NCBI RefSeq assembly: GCF_002140975.2
Contig: NZ_CP147247.1
Location: forward strand, 3,349,001-3,413,000
Source: Enterococcus sp. 9E7_DIV0242
GTDB lineage: Bacteria; Bacillota; Bacilli; Lactobacillales; Enterococcaceae
Length of the DNA stretch: 64,000 bases
Direction of reading: 5' to 3'
Shown: positions 17,922-27,452 of the stretch, piece after piece
Numbering within the stretch: the first letter of the stretch is position 1
How the letters are laid out: the number at the start of each line of letters is the position of its first letter
The notes under the pieces: model-generated
Seen by the model: the letters and a program-made list of their open reading frames with translations, nothing else
What the model was told of the DNA's origin: nothing
Databases searched by the model: none
Translations under genes and position numbers: made by a program

Positions 17922-17952
17922 CAACTTGTATAATATAAAGGGGTCGATAGTA

Positions 17953-18516
17953 ATGTCGTTAAAGCATGGATTATTAGGTCTATTGAATGCCGGGCCGATG
18001 ACAGGGTATGAATTGGATCGTTCATTTAAACGATCGTTGGCACATTTTTGGCAGGCTCAGACGAGTCAAATTTATCGAGAATTAACTGCCATGGAGGACA
18101 AAGGCTGGTTGCGAAGTGAGCAAGTCATTCAGACAGACAAACCGAACAAACGAGTTTATTCGCTGACCGAAGAAGGAAGACAGGAATTGCAACGATGGCT
18201 TTCAACAACGGATGCAGATATTGCTAAGGCAGTGACCGTCCGAAGTGCCTTTCTGATGCGCGTTTTTCTTGCCAGTGAAATGCCGAAAGATAAGACACTT
18301 GTGATGCTCTATGCATTTAAAGAGACCTGTTTACAAGCCTTGGTTTCATTTGATTCTGTTCGAGAAACGATTTTGCAGTATGGTGCTGTAGCGGAGCATG
18401 CGGATCGAGTGAAGTATTGGAAACTGACAGCGATGTATAGCGAAGGACAATGCCGAGCGGCTCTGGAATGGGTAGAACGTGCGATCGTCATGCTAGAGGA
18501 AGATATAGAGAGTTAA
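17953..18516 (+). CDS. PadR family transcriptional regulator
   Basis: 187 residues starting at ATG 17953, behind AAAGGGG and downstream of a clear promoter; the frame upstream of it contains the promoter and is not coding. N-terminal winged helix of the PadR type (HGLLGLLNAGPMTGYELDRS), with a YREL dimer contact and a C-terminal Vir_act_alpha_C helical domain. PadR proteins usually repress a neighbouring detoxification or transport gene; here the amidase lies 74 bp downstream. Confidence 0.88.
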   Translation: MSLKHGLLGLLNAGPMTGYELDRSFKRSLAHFWQAQTSQIYRELTAMEDKGWLRSEQVIQTDKPNKRVYSLTEEGRQELQRWLSTTDADIAKAVTVRSAFLMRVFLASEMPKDKTLVMLYAFKETCLQALVSFDSVRETILQYGAVAEHADRVKYWKLTAMYSEGQCRAALEWVERAIVMLEEDIES

Positions 18517-18590
18517 GTAAGTACTCGATGGCCGTGTAAAAGCTCAGAGAGCGAGAAGCAAGAGTATATGAAATGAAAGGAGCAGCACAA

Positions 18591-20048
18591 ATGAGAGATG
18601 CAACCTATTGGGCAGAAAAGTTTAAACAAAAGGACATTAGCCTAGTTGAATATTACACAGAGTTGGATAAGCGCGTACGAGAAATCAATCCGGAGCTTAA
18701 CGCATTCGTCGAATGGGATAAAGAGACAGTCTTGGGGGCAGCGAAAACTTTCTCCTTACGCGAGGATCAGCCGTTTTCTGGTGTGCCGATTCCGTTGAAA
18801 ATGCTTGGTCAAAATAAAGCAGGGTGGAAAAGCACATTTGGCTCACGACTGCTGGCAGAACACCGTTCTTCAAGAAATTCCAATTTTGTATCCCGCTTGG
18901 AAAAGCTTGGCTTTGTTCCGGCAGGACAAACGAATACGCCGGAGTTTGGCCTTAAAAATATTACGGACCCAGTATTGTATGGTCCCGCGCGTAATCCTTG
19001 GAACACAGCCTATTCACCAGGAGGCTCGAGTGGTGGAGCTGCTGCGGCTGTAGCAAGCGGTTTGTTTCCAATTGCTGGAGCGAGTGATGGCGGAGGCTCC
19101 ATTCGAATGCCTGCTGCTTTTTGCGGATTGATTGGCTTGAAGCCAACGAGAGGCGCTATGCCGACTGGCCCAAATGGGTACAGAGGATGGCAGGGAGCGG
19201 CCATTGATTTTGCAGTGACGGTTTCCATGAGAGATACTGAAACGCTGTTTTACGCGATGAGAGGAAATGATAAAGCTTCACCCTATCACCCACCGCGTGA
19301 TGAATGGCAAGTGCATGAGAAGGACAGACCATTAAAGATTGCCTATTTGACGGCTTCACCCGTTGATACACCTGTTTCTGCAGAAGCTGAATTAGCACTG
19401 GCGCAGACAGCCACAGAGTTAGAGAAGCTGGGGCACGAGTTGACGGAGGTAACGTGGCCGTTTAATGGCAGAGAAGTGATGGAGAGCTATTATGTGATGA
19501 TGGGGGCTGAAACATCAGGAATGTTTGATGGGATTCAGCAAACGTTGGCGCGACAGTTGACGATGAATGATATGGAGCTTTTGACTTGGGGGCTGTATAA
19601 ATATGGGGAAACCATCCCGGTAAAAAGATATATTCATGCCCTGAATGTGTGGGACGCAACATCTTTAAAAATGGAGCAGCTGTTTTCAACATATGATTTG
19701 CTTTTGACACCAACTACAGCAAATTCTGCGCCAAGGATCGATCAGGAGTTTCAAAGTGACAGGATTCGAGCAGTGTTAGGCTATGCAGAAGAACTGAAAG
19801 AAGCTGAGTTGGCCCAGCTGGTTTATGAGATGTTTTATAAAGGCTTGTCTCTTACTCCATATACCCAACTGGCTAATTTAGCTGGACAACCTGCAATCAG
19901 CTTGCCGACTCATATGACCGCAGCAGGAATGCCTTTTGGGGTTCAATTCATGGCATCTAAAGGAAGAGAAGACCTACTATTCCATATTGGAAAACAGTTA
20001 GAGGAACAGCAACTGTTCCAGTTACCTAAAGCATACAGCGAAGGATAG
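18591..20048 (+). CDS. Amidase signature family enzyme
   Basis: 485-residue amidase of the AS family, which hydrolyses carboxamides with a Ser-Ser-Lys triad. Lys70 (PLKM), the cis-Ser in GGSSGG (residues 144-149) and the nucleophile Ser near 170 in DGGGSIRMPA are all present. AAAGGAG places the start at ATG 18591. No signal peptide. Substrate unknown; the LKPTRG motif is shared with 6-aminohexanoate-cyclic-dimer hydrolases and GatA-like enzymes, but GatA would be in a gatCAB operon. Probably controlled by the PadR protein upstream. Confidence 0.88.
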   Translation: MRDATYWAEKFKQKDISLVEYYTELDKRVREINPELNAFVEWDKETVLGAAKTFSLREDQPFSGVPIPLKMLGQNKAGWKSTFGSRLLAEHRSSRNSNFVSRLEKLGFVPAGQTNTPEFGLKNITDPVLYGPARNPWNTAYSPGGSSGGAAAAVASGLFPIAGASDGGGSIRMPAAFCGLIGLKPTRGAMPTGPNGYRGWQGAAIDFAVTVSMRDTETLFYAMRGNDKASPYHPPRDEWQVHEKDRPLKIAYLTASPVDTPVSAEAELALAQTATELEKLGHELTEVTWPFNGREVMESYYVMMGAETSGMFDGIQQTLARQLTMNDMELLTWGLYKYGETIPVKRYIHALNVWDATSLKMEQLFSTYDLLLTPTTANSAPRIDQEFQSDRIRAVLGYAEELKEAELAQLVYEMFYKGLSLTPYTQLANLAGQPAISLPTHMTAAGMPFGVQFMASKGREDLLFHIGKQLEEQQLFQLPKAYSEG

Positions 20049-20074
20049 TGTAATACTTTAGCGAGCAAATAATA

Positions 20075-20130
20075 AAGAACCGTATTGAGAAGACTGAGGG
20101 CAAATGCCTACTTCTCTATACGGTTCTTTC
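20075..20130. terminator. Bidirectional terminator
   Basis: AAAGAACCGTA (20075-20085) pairs with TACGGTTCTTT (20120-20130), with further pairing of GAGAAG and CTTCTC inside. It lies between convergent genes and has T-runs in both directions. Confidence 0.8.
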
Positions 20131-20132
20131 GT

Positions 20133-21116
20133 TTATGGATTCAGTAAAGTTGTGTTGAAACCAGCTGGTAACTCATATTCGCTCGGCTCAGCTTGATTTA
20201 GTAAAGCCTCTGTCAGCTGAACGGAGAATACCTCTGGTGTAGTATAAGGGTTAAAGTAATAGCATTGATTTTTCGTATCGAGGACAGCACGATACTGTGT
20301 ATAATCCGTCGCACCATCATTTTTGATATTTACCCCTTTTGGAATGGTCACATTGTCCAAAACATGAAATATTCCAGCTAGAGCGCCTTCGTTTGTTTCA
20401 ATGTTAGATAAATAATTTCTTAAATAGGTTGCACGAACGAATCGTTCAGGTGAGGTATATCCCCCAGGTAAGCCATAAGTTCCGGAGCCTTGACCAAACG
20501 GAGCGGCAGGCAAATTCCCAAAAGTTTTCACAGAGAAATTCTGAGGCTGTAAAAATAGGTAGTTATTGAGATTCTGTAAATGCCATTCAAAGCGAGGACT
20601 GTTGGTCATCACATGGACTGGATTTTCTTTGATCGTCAGCGTTTGATCGTGTGTTTCAACAACAACCACTTCTCCGGTAACGTCAGTTAAAATGAAATGC
20701 AGTGGAAGAACCACACCAAGCAGATGATTTTCTGCATGAATAATTGCTACTTCATCAATTCTACGCTTCAGCTCGTCGATACTGCCGATATTTCCTAAGA
20801 CCCACATAATGAATTCGTGAGGAGCGAGTCCTATTTTTTCCGGAGCTGCCGTTTCAAGATAACTGGCTTCTGTTGGAAAATAAAGCTCTGCAATTGCTAA
20901 TCCTTTTTCGTTGACACCATCCGCAAATAAATAAGAGTTGAGTTTTCTTCCTGTTCCGACAAAGCCTAGTGGAAATGTAAGTGTATCTCCTTGATCGGTA
21001 GTGAATGCGTAGTTTCTAGGGATCACGATAGGGCGTCCATCCAGTTCAAAGCCAAAATCCATTGTTCGGGCGAGATAATTCGTTTGTTCATTAGCTAACG
21101 TAATACTTGTACACAT
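20133..21116 (-). CDS. Choloylglycine hydrolase family protein (bile salt hydrolase / penicillin V acylase-like)
   Basis: 327 residues of the linear-amide C-N hydrolase (Ntn) family. The start is ATG 21116, which follows AAAGGAGGG and yields MCTS, so removal of Met exposes the catalytic Cys2. Arg17 and Asp20 (ARTMDF), the TNSP asparagine near 170 and the Arg in PERFVRATYLR match the known active-site set. Bile salt hydrolases cleave glycine or taurine from bile acids; related acylases act on penicillin V or N-acyl homoserine lactones. Which of these applies cannot be decided from sequence alone. Confidence 0.83.
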   Translation of the reverse strand: MCTSITLANEQTNYLARTMDFGFELDGRPIVIPRNYAFTTDQGDTLTFPLGFVGTGRKLNSYLFADGVNEKGLAIAELYFPTEASYLETAAPEKIGLAPHEFIMWVLGNIGSIDELKRRIDEVAIIHAENHLLGVVLPLHFILTDVTGEVVVVETHDQTLTIKENPVHVMTNSPRFEWHLQNLNNYLFLQPQNFSVKTFGNLPAAPFGQGSGTYGLPGGYTSPERFVRATYLRNYLSNIETNEGALAGIFHVLDNVTIPKGVNIKNDGATDYTQYRAVLDTKNQCYYFNPYTTPEVFSVQLTEALLNQAEPSEYELPAGFNTTLLNP

Positions 21117-21137
21117 AAAATTCCCTCCTTTATGCAA

Positions 21138-21545
21138 AAAGTATACGCTTGATTGAAAAAAATCACAAAGAAGAGGATATTTTTAGAGAAAAATCTTTTG
21201 AAAGCTAAGTAAGCTGGATATAGCGTGGTAATGATTGATTCACTGAGTATTTATGAAAGAGTATCTCAACTGTTCGATTGCGAAATAAATAACAGGTAAA
21301 TCAGCTAAATCATTTGAAGTATTTTCCTACAAGCGTTATTCTATATAAGGATCAGCAGAGGCTGTGAAAGCTGTTTCTATGGTATGAATCACTATAGATC
21401 GACCATGTTTTTAGTATAAAATGAACGGAAAAATGGTTGTGCCGTTTTTATAAAGAATGATTTATTCAACTAGTAGGTGGAGAAGACAAAAAGGTCATAG
21501 TTTTCTCAATAATAGAAAAAAGTTTGGGGTAGAGGGGAAAGATGC
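21138..21545. other. Intergenic region without recognisable genes
   Basis: About 400 bp between divergent genes, AT-rich, with no open frame of note, no strong hairpin and no clear promoter pair. It must hold the promoters of the hydrolase (minus) and the membrane protein (plus). Confidence 0.4.
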
Positions 21546-21548
21546 GTG

Positions 21549-22739
21549 ATGAAAAAAGAATCAGAATTTCAATTACCTGAGGAAATATTGCAGGAAATCG
21601 ATCTTGAGCAACAAAATGAAATGGACTTGGATGTCCAAACTGGAAAATTGACGATCAGAAAAAAAGATAAAGGCGCAATGGAGGGACAGACAATTTCTTT
21701 GAGAGGGTTTCTGTTGCCGACAATCATCGCAACGATCATTTTCTTCTTATTCTTTTATCTGAAAGAGTATACGTATGTACCGTTGGTTGGTCGACCATCC
21801 ATTGGTGAGCTCGTCAATACGGTTGGTGTGCTGACAGGGATCATTACGTTGATCGTCACATTTATCGGTGTCAAAAAAGGAAGAACTTCCTCGCAGGCGA
21901 AGAACCTCTATTGGCGAAATTTCCCAGCACTCGTAATTTCTTTTCTGATTATTCTGTTGTTAGGCTCACTATTTCTTTTTAGGCTGTTAGGCTATATGTT
22001 TCCCGGTATCTCCTTTGATTTATTTACCGCCACGCTATTTTTCTTTGTGATCATGACTGTCATCAATTATCTGATGATCTATATGGTTTTAGAACTATCA
22101 CCGATGTTACTGACCAATATTTTGACGATAGTGATTGTTGGCGGGGCCTTAGGTGCCATGCTTACGAATCGAGAAAAGCAATGGTGGCAGCACAATTTCA
22201 GCTTTTTGGGGACAGTGGAAGCGACAAGTAGATGGCAGTTCAATTTGACGCTGATTTTATCTGCTGTATTGATGATCGCATTGATCGATTATTTATTTGT
22301 TAATTTGAAGCAAAAATACAGTGGAATCAAGCTGACGATCCTGCGTTGGCTGTTGATTCTTGTCGCACTGAATCTTGGTGGTGTAGGTGCTTTTCCTTAT
22401 CAGGATGACTCTATCTATGGTGTGATCCATAATCAGGTTGCTGCCAATTTGGTCTATCTGATCATTATTTTGATTATCGGTATGCATTGGCTGTTGCCGA
22501 AAGTCACCAAAGAGTTTCAGGTGACATCGTATGTGATCATGGGATTGCTTGTTTTGACCGTCGTTCTCTTTCAGGGAGTGCATTATTTTTCATTAACAGC
22601 CTTTGAGCTAGTATCCTTTTTGATTGCATTTGTATGGTTATTACTGCTCTTTCAGTACTTGCAAAAACTGATGCTCGAAAATACAGAGCGAGAGCACATA
22701 ACGATTTATTTAGAAAATACAGGAAAAGAAATAAAATAA
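21549..22739 (+). CDS. Multi-pass membrane protein, DUF998-like
   Basis: 396-residue membrane protein. A soluble acidic head (residues 1-50, with PEEILQEIDLEQQNEMDL) is followed by about ten hydrophobic helices. The stretch WWQHNFSFLG and the overall helix pattern resemble DUF998/Frag1-type membrane proteins. The function is unknown. ATG 21549 is the likely start, with a GGGGAAA site upstream. Confidence 0.6.
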   Translation: MKKESEFQLPEEILQEIDLEQQNEMDLDVQTGKLTIRKKDKGAMEGQTISLRGFLLPTIIATIIFFLFFYLKEYTYVPLVGRPSIGELVNTVGVLTGIITLIVTFIGVKKGRTSSQAKNLYWRNFPALVISFLIILLLGSLFLFRLLGYMFPGISFDLFTATLFFFVIMTVINYLMIYMVLELSPMLLTNILTIVIVGGALGAMLTNREKQWWQHNFSFLGTVEATSRWQFNLTLILSAVLMIALIDYLFVNLKQKYSGIKLTILRWLLILVALNLGGVGAFPYQDDSIYGVIHNQVAANLVYLIIILIIGMHWLLPKVTKEFQVTSYVIMGLLVLTVVLFQGVHYFSLTAFELVSFLIAFVWLLLLFQYLQKLMLENTEREHITIYLENTGKEIK

Positions 22740-22756
22740 TAACAGCGCAAATGGAA

Positions 22757-22800
22757 ATAGCCATGGGAAAGACGTTTTCGTCAATACCCATGGCTGTTTA
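22757..22800. terminator. Bidirectional terminator
   Basis: AGCCATGGG (from about 22758) pairs with CCCATGGCT (up to 22796), with an inner GAC/GTC pair. It separates the convergent DUF998-like and GH1 genes. Confidence 0.75.
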
Positions 22801-22805
22801 TTTAT

Positions 22806-24251
22806 TTAGTCATTCAAATAAGATCCGTCTGTAGAAACCAGCAGATCGATGTCATACTCAAAGCCATTTGAATCACTCAGCTGTTTATAGAATTCGCCAC
22901 TTTTCTTGATGGTTCTTTTCTGCGTAGCTAAGTCTAATGAAACTAATCCATAGCGATTTTTGTACGCATTGATCCATGACCAGCAGTCAATGAAGGTCCA
23001 GAGATGATACCCCTTGATATTGCAGCCATCGTCAATGGCTTTCCACAGATAGGCCAAGTGATCTTTGATATAAGTGATACGATAGTCATCTATTACTTGC
23101 CCTTGTTCATCCATGAAGCGTTCTTCGTCAGCAACACCCATCCCATTTTCTGAGATAAAGGCTTCGATATTTCCATAATTGTTTTTGATATCCATGCATA
23201 GGTCGTAAATCCCTTTTTCATAGATTTCCCATCCTCGGTATTCGTTCATTTTTCGTCCCGGCATGATATGCGGCTCGAAAAACCATTCCGGAAGAAAAGG
23301 ACCATCTGGATTAACAGCGCTCAAACGAGCTTTCACGCGGCGCGGCTCATAATAGTTGAGTCCGAGTATCTGTGCTGTATTTTCTTTGATAAGAGCCAAA
23401 TCAGTCTCTGTGATATCCTCTGGAAGCTGCCCATATTCCTCCAATAGTCCAGTCAATTTCTTTGGGAAGACACCTTTGACCATCGGATCAAGGAAACTAC
23501 GTGTATAAAATAAGTCTGCGATTTCTGCTGCTTTGATATCTGCCGGATTTTGACTGCGGGGAAAGGTCGGACTAAGATTTAGAATGACCCCGATCTTACT
23601 TTGCAGCTGCTGCTTTTTGTGTGCAGCAATTGCTTTAGCGTGGGCCAATACAGTAAAGAACGCTGCCTGAGCACCACGTTTAAAATCGATGATATTTGGG
23701 TAATGGAAATCTTCGAGATAGCTTCCTAGAATTGGGCCTAAGGGTTCATTGAATGTGAACCAATGATAGACTAAATCGCCAAATTCTTTAAAGCAAGTAT
23801 CCGCAAAATGAACGTATGCCTCAACAACGTCTCTAGATTCCCAACCACCTTGATCCTGCAGCTTCGCCGGCATATCAAAGTGATAGAGATTTGCGAAAAC
23901 CTTGATTCCTTGGGCGTTCATCTCAGTAAAAAGGTCACGATAAAAGGTAATCGCTTTTTGATTGACCGCTCCTGTACCATCCGCTGGAAACATGCGTGCC
24001 CATGAGATCGACACGCGAAATGAGTTGTGTCCGGTCGCCTTCATCAATTGAATATCCTCTTTATAACGATGGATATGATCCGTCGTTATTTCTGAGCTGA
24101 TACGATTATAAAAACGGTAAGGCTCCTGCTTATACCAACGCTCCCAAACGGTCTCTGCTTTTCCGGTCTCTCCACGTCCTTCTGCCTGTTCTGCAGACCA
24201 TGCAGAACCCCACCAGAAATTTTCCGGAAATGTTAATGTTTGTTTATTCAT
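22806..24251 (-). CDS. GH1 6-phospho-beta-glucosidase
   Basis: 481-residue glycoside hydrolase family 1 enzyme. The acid/base Glu is in TFNEP near residue 169 and the nucleophile Glu in SENGMG near 368; the N-terminal FWWGSAWSAEQAEG matches the family. Cytoplasmic. It would hydrolyse 6-phosphorylated beta-glucosides (cellobiose-6-P and similar) delivered by the PTS permease at 25611. Divergent from the GntR gene, with shared operator-like words between them. Confidence 0.9.
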   Translation of the reverse strand: MNKQTLTFPENFWWGSAWSAEQAEGRGETGKAETVWERWYKQEPYRFYNRISSEITTDHIHRYKEDIQLMKATGHNSFRVSISWARMFPADGTGAVNQKAITFYRDLFTEMNAQGIKVFANLYHFDMPAKLQDQGGWESRDVVEAYVHFADTCFKEFGDLVYHWFTFNEPLGPILGSYLEDFHYPNIIDFKRGAQAAFFTVLAHAKAIAAHKKQQLQSKIGVILNLSPTFPRSQNPADIKAAEIADLFYTRSFLDPMVKGVFPKKLTGLLEEYGQLPEDITETDLALIKENTAQILGLNYYEPRRVKARLSAVNPDGPFLPEWFFEPHIMPGRKMNEYRGWEIYEKGIYDLCMDIKNNYGNIEAFISENGMGVADEERFMDEQGQVIDDYRITYIKDHLAYLWKAIDDGCNIKGYHLWTFIDCWSWINAYKNRYGLVSLDLATQKRTIKKSGEFYKQLSDSNGFEYDIDLLVSTDGSYLND

Positions 24252-24391
24252 AGTTGCCCTCCTTCGCTTTCAAGAAGTATCATACCACCAAAAAAAATAA
24301 AAATAAACATTTTTAATTAAAGATATATAATTTTAAAGAAAATGATCCGTTTATACTTGGTGGGTATTGAAAAAAAAGATTAAAAGTATAT

Positions 24392-24410
24392 AATAAAGTA
24401 TAGTTTTATT
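24392..24410. promoter_or_regulatory. Candidate GntR operator between the GH1 and gntR genes
   Basis: AATAAAGT (24392-24399) followed by GTTTTATT gives an imperfect inverted repeat. The same AATAAAGT word is one arm of the perfect palindrome upstream of the PTS gene at 25527-25549, which suggests one regulator binds both places. Confidence 0.45.
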
Positions 24411-24433
24411 TGTCAGGATATGGAGAGAATGCT

Positions 24434-25147
24434 ATGAAAAAATTGCCGAAATACATGGAAGTGTATGTAGATATCAAAAAAAAGATTGAAGAGAATGTGT
24501 ATAAAATCGGGGAGAAGCTGCCACCGGGAGATGTGTTGGCACAAACCTATGATACCAGTAAGTTGACTGTGAAAAAAGGATTGGATCTATTGGTTTCAGA
24601 AGGGATATTGCATAGCCGCAGCGGTTTTGGTACAGAAGTCCTGCGCAAGCCAATCGATAATTCCAAGGTATTTGGTCCGAGTGATGGACTGTTCAATGTT
24701 GTGGGGGAAGAACATGTCCATTCAGAAATCCATACCTTTTCGATCGAGCTGCCTTCCCAAAAGGTACAGGAAATGTTGAAAATCGGGGAGAAGGAATACA
24801 TTTACAATATTGTCCGCAGCCGTTTTATCGATCATAATCCCTATTCTCTTGAGCAGACATTTATGCCGCTTTCGATCATTCCCGGCTTAGAACCGAAGCA
24901 TCTGGAGAAATCAGTTTATTCGTATATCACTAAGGATCTGGGCCTGGAAATAAAGGCTTCACATATCTGGATAAAAGGCGATAAAGCGACAGAGTTTGAC
25001 GCGAAGGTCTTGGGGATCGCGCGTGATGAGTTTATGATCGAGGTCGAAAAAGTCGTCTCTTTAATCAGTGGCACACCTTTTGAATATTCGGTCACACGAC
25101 ATCTTTATGATGATTTTGTTTTTGAAGCTGTTTTTGTAGAAAACTAA
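24434..25147 (+). CDS. GntR/HutC family regulator with UTRA domain
   Basis: 237 residues from ATG 24434 (GGAGAG site before it). The N-terminal winged helix (residues about 1-70, KLPPGDVLAQTYDTSKLTV) is joined to a C-terminal UTRA ligand domain that usually binds a sugar phosphate. Genes on both sides are a phospho-beta-glucosidase and a cellobiose-type PTS IIC, so it likely controls both in response to a phosphorylated beta-glucoside. Confidence 0.88.
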   Translation: MKKLPKYMEVYVDIKKKIEENVYKIGEKLPPGDVLAQTYDTSKLTVKKGLDLLVSEGILHSRSGFGTEVLRKPIDNSKVFGPSDGLFNVVGEEHVHSEIHTFSIELPSQKVQEMLKIGEKEYIYNIVRSRFIDHNPYSLEQTFMPLSIIPGLEPKHLEKSVYSYITKDLGLEIKASHIWIKGDKATEFDAKVLGIARDEFMIEVEKVVSLISGTPFEYSVTRHLYDDFVFEAVFVEN

Positions 25148-25151
25148 TCGA

Positions 25152-25437
25152 GGTTGGGACAGAAGTGTTCAGCTTCAAGCACCAGGTAGGTACTTTTCAT
25201 CATCTGTTCTGCTCAAAAGAGCAGTCACAGTGATTCTAAGCAATAAGGCGGAATTCACGAAAATGACAAGAAACACGGAATGTTTCATTCCGATGTTGAT
25301 TGATTCCTACTTGGTGCATCACAAATTTTTGTTGAATTTTGACTTATTGTCGAAGAGCCTTGAAACACAGTGGTTTACCACTGATGTTGAGCGGACATCG
25401 ACGCAGCTCGCTGCTAGTAGTTGCTTCTGTCCCACCG
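25152..25437. repeat. Structured intergenic repeat with inverted ends
   Basis: The ends are inverted: GGTTGGGACAGAAG at the left and CTTCTGTCCCACC at the right. Inside, GCACCAGGTAGG pairs with CCTACTTGGTGC with one mismatch, and there are smaller hairpins CGGAATG/CATTCCG, AGTGGT/ACCACT and GCAGC/GCTGC. A 76-codon open frame inside has no ribosome site. I remember GTGGGACAGAAG-type repeats as frequent in enterococcal intergenic regions. A short relative is at 11919. Confidence 0.6.
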
Positions 25438-25462
25438 TTTATTCGGTTTTAGATGTATAGAG

Positions 25463-25497
25463 GTGTGTGGGATTGAGTTATGTCCCACACACTTTTT
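25463..25497 (+). terminator. Rho-independent terminator
   Basis: GTGTGTGGGA pairs with TCCCACACAC, followed by TTTTTG. It ends the gntR transcript or the structured repeat. Confidence 0.85.
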
Positions 25498-25526
25498 GTT
25501 TCTATCGAACAAAAGTGTATATTTTT

Positions 25527-25587
25527 AAATAAAGTTATTTACTTTATTTGTTTTTGGTAGTATGATGAGAACCAGTAAGTGCTTACA
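25527..25587 (+). promoter_or_regulatory. Operator palindrome and cre-like site before the PTS gene
   Basis: AAATAAAGT-TATTT-ACTTTATTT (25527-25549) is a perfect 9-bp-arm palindrome, likely the GntR operator. AGTAAGTGCTTACA at 25574-25587 resembles a catabolite-responsive element but has mismatches to the consensus, so catabolite repression here is only a possibility. Confidence 0.6.
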
Positions 25588-25610
25588 GAAAAAATAGAAG
25601 GAGATCAATC

Positions 25611-26948
25611 ATGGAAAAATCGAATAAAAAAGATCAGATTTTTGAGAAATTCGGAATGGTTGCGACAAAATTGGGGAATCAAATCCATCTTAGAACCTTG
25701 CGTGATGCTTTTGCTACCTTCATGCCATTCATGATGCTAGCCGGATTTGTTACATTGATCAATTATGTCATACTTGAACCAACGGGCTTCATGGGGAAAA
25801 TCATCGCTCCGGAAACACTGACAACGATTCAGGAAATAGGGATATCAATAGGGAATGGGACTTTAAGTATCACTACGCTATTGGTCGTGGCTGCCGTTTC
25901 TTATCATATGTGTATCAGTCGCAATTATTCCAATCATATCGCTGCTGTTTTAGTTGCTATTTCTACATTTGTTGTTTTGACACCAATGAAAACAATGTTT
26001 ACTCCGGAAGGGGCAGGAGAGGCGATTGAAGTCAGCGGCGTGATCCCTGTTTCTCATACAGGAGCCTCAGGTATGTTTGTCGGGATATTTGTCGGTCTGC
26101 TTGCGACAGAGCTATTTATTAAATTATCCAATAATGAAAAACTGCAGATCAAGTTATCTGGTAATATACCACCAGCTGTTTTGAAATCCTTTAATGTGTT
26201 GATCCCAATTATCATTACAGTTACGAGCTTTTCGATCCTGTCTTTTGCAGTTAATCAACTGTTCAGCATGGACGTAAATGGGTTGATCACTCAAATCGTC
26301 ACTGTACCATTAAGTAAGGTGACAACTGGATTGCCTGGCTTCTTATTGATTACATCGATTGCCAATCTGTTCTTTGGGTTTGGTATCCATCAGGCGGTCA
26401 TTTCCGGCTCCCTGCTTGATCCATTTTTGATTCAAAATATGCAGGAAAATATGGCAGCATATGCCAATAAAGAAGAAATTCCGCATATCATCAATATGGC
26501 TTTTAAAGATACCTTTGCGGTTATGGGCGGTTCTGGAAATACGATTGCTTTACTGATTGCGATCTTCATTTTCAGTCGTAGAAAAGATTATAAGGACTTT
26601 GCCAAATTGTCTGTTGCACCGGCGATTTTCAATATCAGCGAACCGATTATTTTCGGTCTGCCAATTGTCTTCAATCTGAGCTTGATCATTCCTTTTGTTC
26701 TGGCACCGATTTTTTCTTTAACGATTGCTTATTTCGCGACAGCAGTAGGCTTGATCAATCATGTGGTCGTACAGATTCCATGGACGACACCACCCGTTCT
26801 CTCTGCTTTTCTGGCAACCGGCGGCGATTGGAAAGCAGCCGTACTGCAAATTTTGATCATCATTGGCTGTGTATTTATCTATCTGCCGTTTCTGCGAATC
26901 GATGAAAAGGTGACCGCAAAAATGGGTAGTGAAGAAGCAGCAAATTAA
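25611..26948 (+). CDS. PTS cellobiose/lichenan-type EIIC permease
   Basis: 445-residue EIIC of the lactose/cellobiose PTS family, about ten membrane helices, with family stretches FMPFMMLAGF, NLFFGFGIHQAV and ISEPIIFGLP. It imports and helps phosphorylate beta-glucosides. No EIIA or EIIB gene is adjacent, so it must borrow them from another locus. AAGGAG precedes the ATG. Works with the GH1 enzyme at 22806-24251. Confidence 0.9.
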   Translation: MEKSNKKDQIFEKFGMVATKLGNQIHLRTLRDAFATFMPFMMLAGFVTLINYVILEPTGFMGKIIAPETLTTIQEIGISIGNGTLSITTLLVVAAVSYHMCISRNYSNHIAAVLVAISTFVVLTPMKTMFTPEGAGEAIEVSGVIPVSHTGASGMFVGIFVGLLATELFIKLSNNEKLQIKLSGNIPPAVLKSFNVLIPIIITVTSFSILSFAVNQLFSMDVNGLITQIVTVPLSKVTTGLPGFLLITSIANLFFGFGIHQAVISGSLLDPFLIQNMQENMAAYANKEEIPHIINMAFKDTFAVMGGSGNTIALLIAIFIFSRRKDYKDFAKLSVAPAIFNISEPIIFGLPIVFNLSLIIPFVLAPIFSLTIAYFATAVGLINHVVVQIPWTTPPVLSAFLATGGDWKAAVLQILIIIGCVFIYLPFLRIDEKVTAKMGSEEAAN

Positions 26949-26960
26949 GAAAAATACGGG

Positions 26961-27018
26961 AAGCGCAAGTTCAAGACAAGCGACCACATCGTTAATGTCT
27001 GGAGCTTAGCGCTTTTTT
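26961..27018 (+). terminator. Rho-independent terminator
   Basis: AAGCGC (26961) pairs with GCGCTT (27009-27014), with inner AGACA/TGTCT, then a T-run. Ends the PTS gene. Confidence 0.75.
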
Positions 27019-27079
27019 GTCTTTTATTCCAAAGAACAATGGTATACTGTCTGTGAGAATGAAAAAAGAGAGGTGCCCC

Positions 27080-27433
27080 ATGACACATCGCATATATACA
27101 ATGAGTTTTGCCAGTGTTTATCCGTTATACATTAAAAAAGCCGAGCGCAAGAACCGGACAAAGGAAGAAGTGGATACGATCATTTTTTGGCTGACAGGCT
27201 ATGATCAAGCTGGATTGGAGGAGCAGTTGGAGAAGCAGCATGACTTCACCACTTTTTTTGAACAAGCACCAAAGCTGAATCCAAATGTTTCTTTAATAAA
27301 AGGGGTCGTTTGCGGGGTTCGTGTGGAAGAAATCGAAGAACCGTTGATGCAGAAAATCCGCTATTTGGATAAACTGATCGATGAGCTGGCCAAAGGAAAG
27401 AAAATGGAAAAAATCCTTCGAAGTGACGGATAA
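27080..27433 (+). CDS. DUF2200 family protein
   Basis: 117-residue protein from ATG 27080. It matches the DUF2200 family closely in memory: [19 protein letters not shown] at the N-terminus and [14 protein letters not shown] near the end. The function of the family is unknown; it is small, soluble and highly charged. An AGAGAGG site precedes the start, and a strong terminator follows, so it is transcribed alone. Confidence 0.85.
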   Translation: MTHRIYTMSFASVYPLYIKKAERKNRTKEEVDTIIFWLTGYDQAGLEEQLEKQHDFTTFFEQAPKLNPNVSLIKGVVCGVRVEEIEEPLMQKIRYLDKLIDELAKGKKMEKILRSDG

Positions 27434-27452
27434 ATAAGAACAATGAATAAGA

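Noticed and set aside
25230..25460. 76-codon open frame within the structured repeat
   Set aside because: No ribosome site, and the sequence is better explained as paired stems.
25574..25587. Firm cre site before the PTS EIIC gene
   Set aside because: The word is nearly palindromic but has several mismatches, including the central CG; kept only as cre-like.
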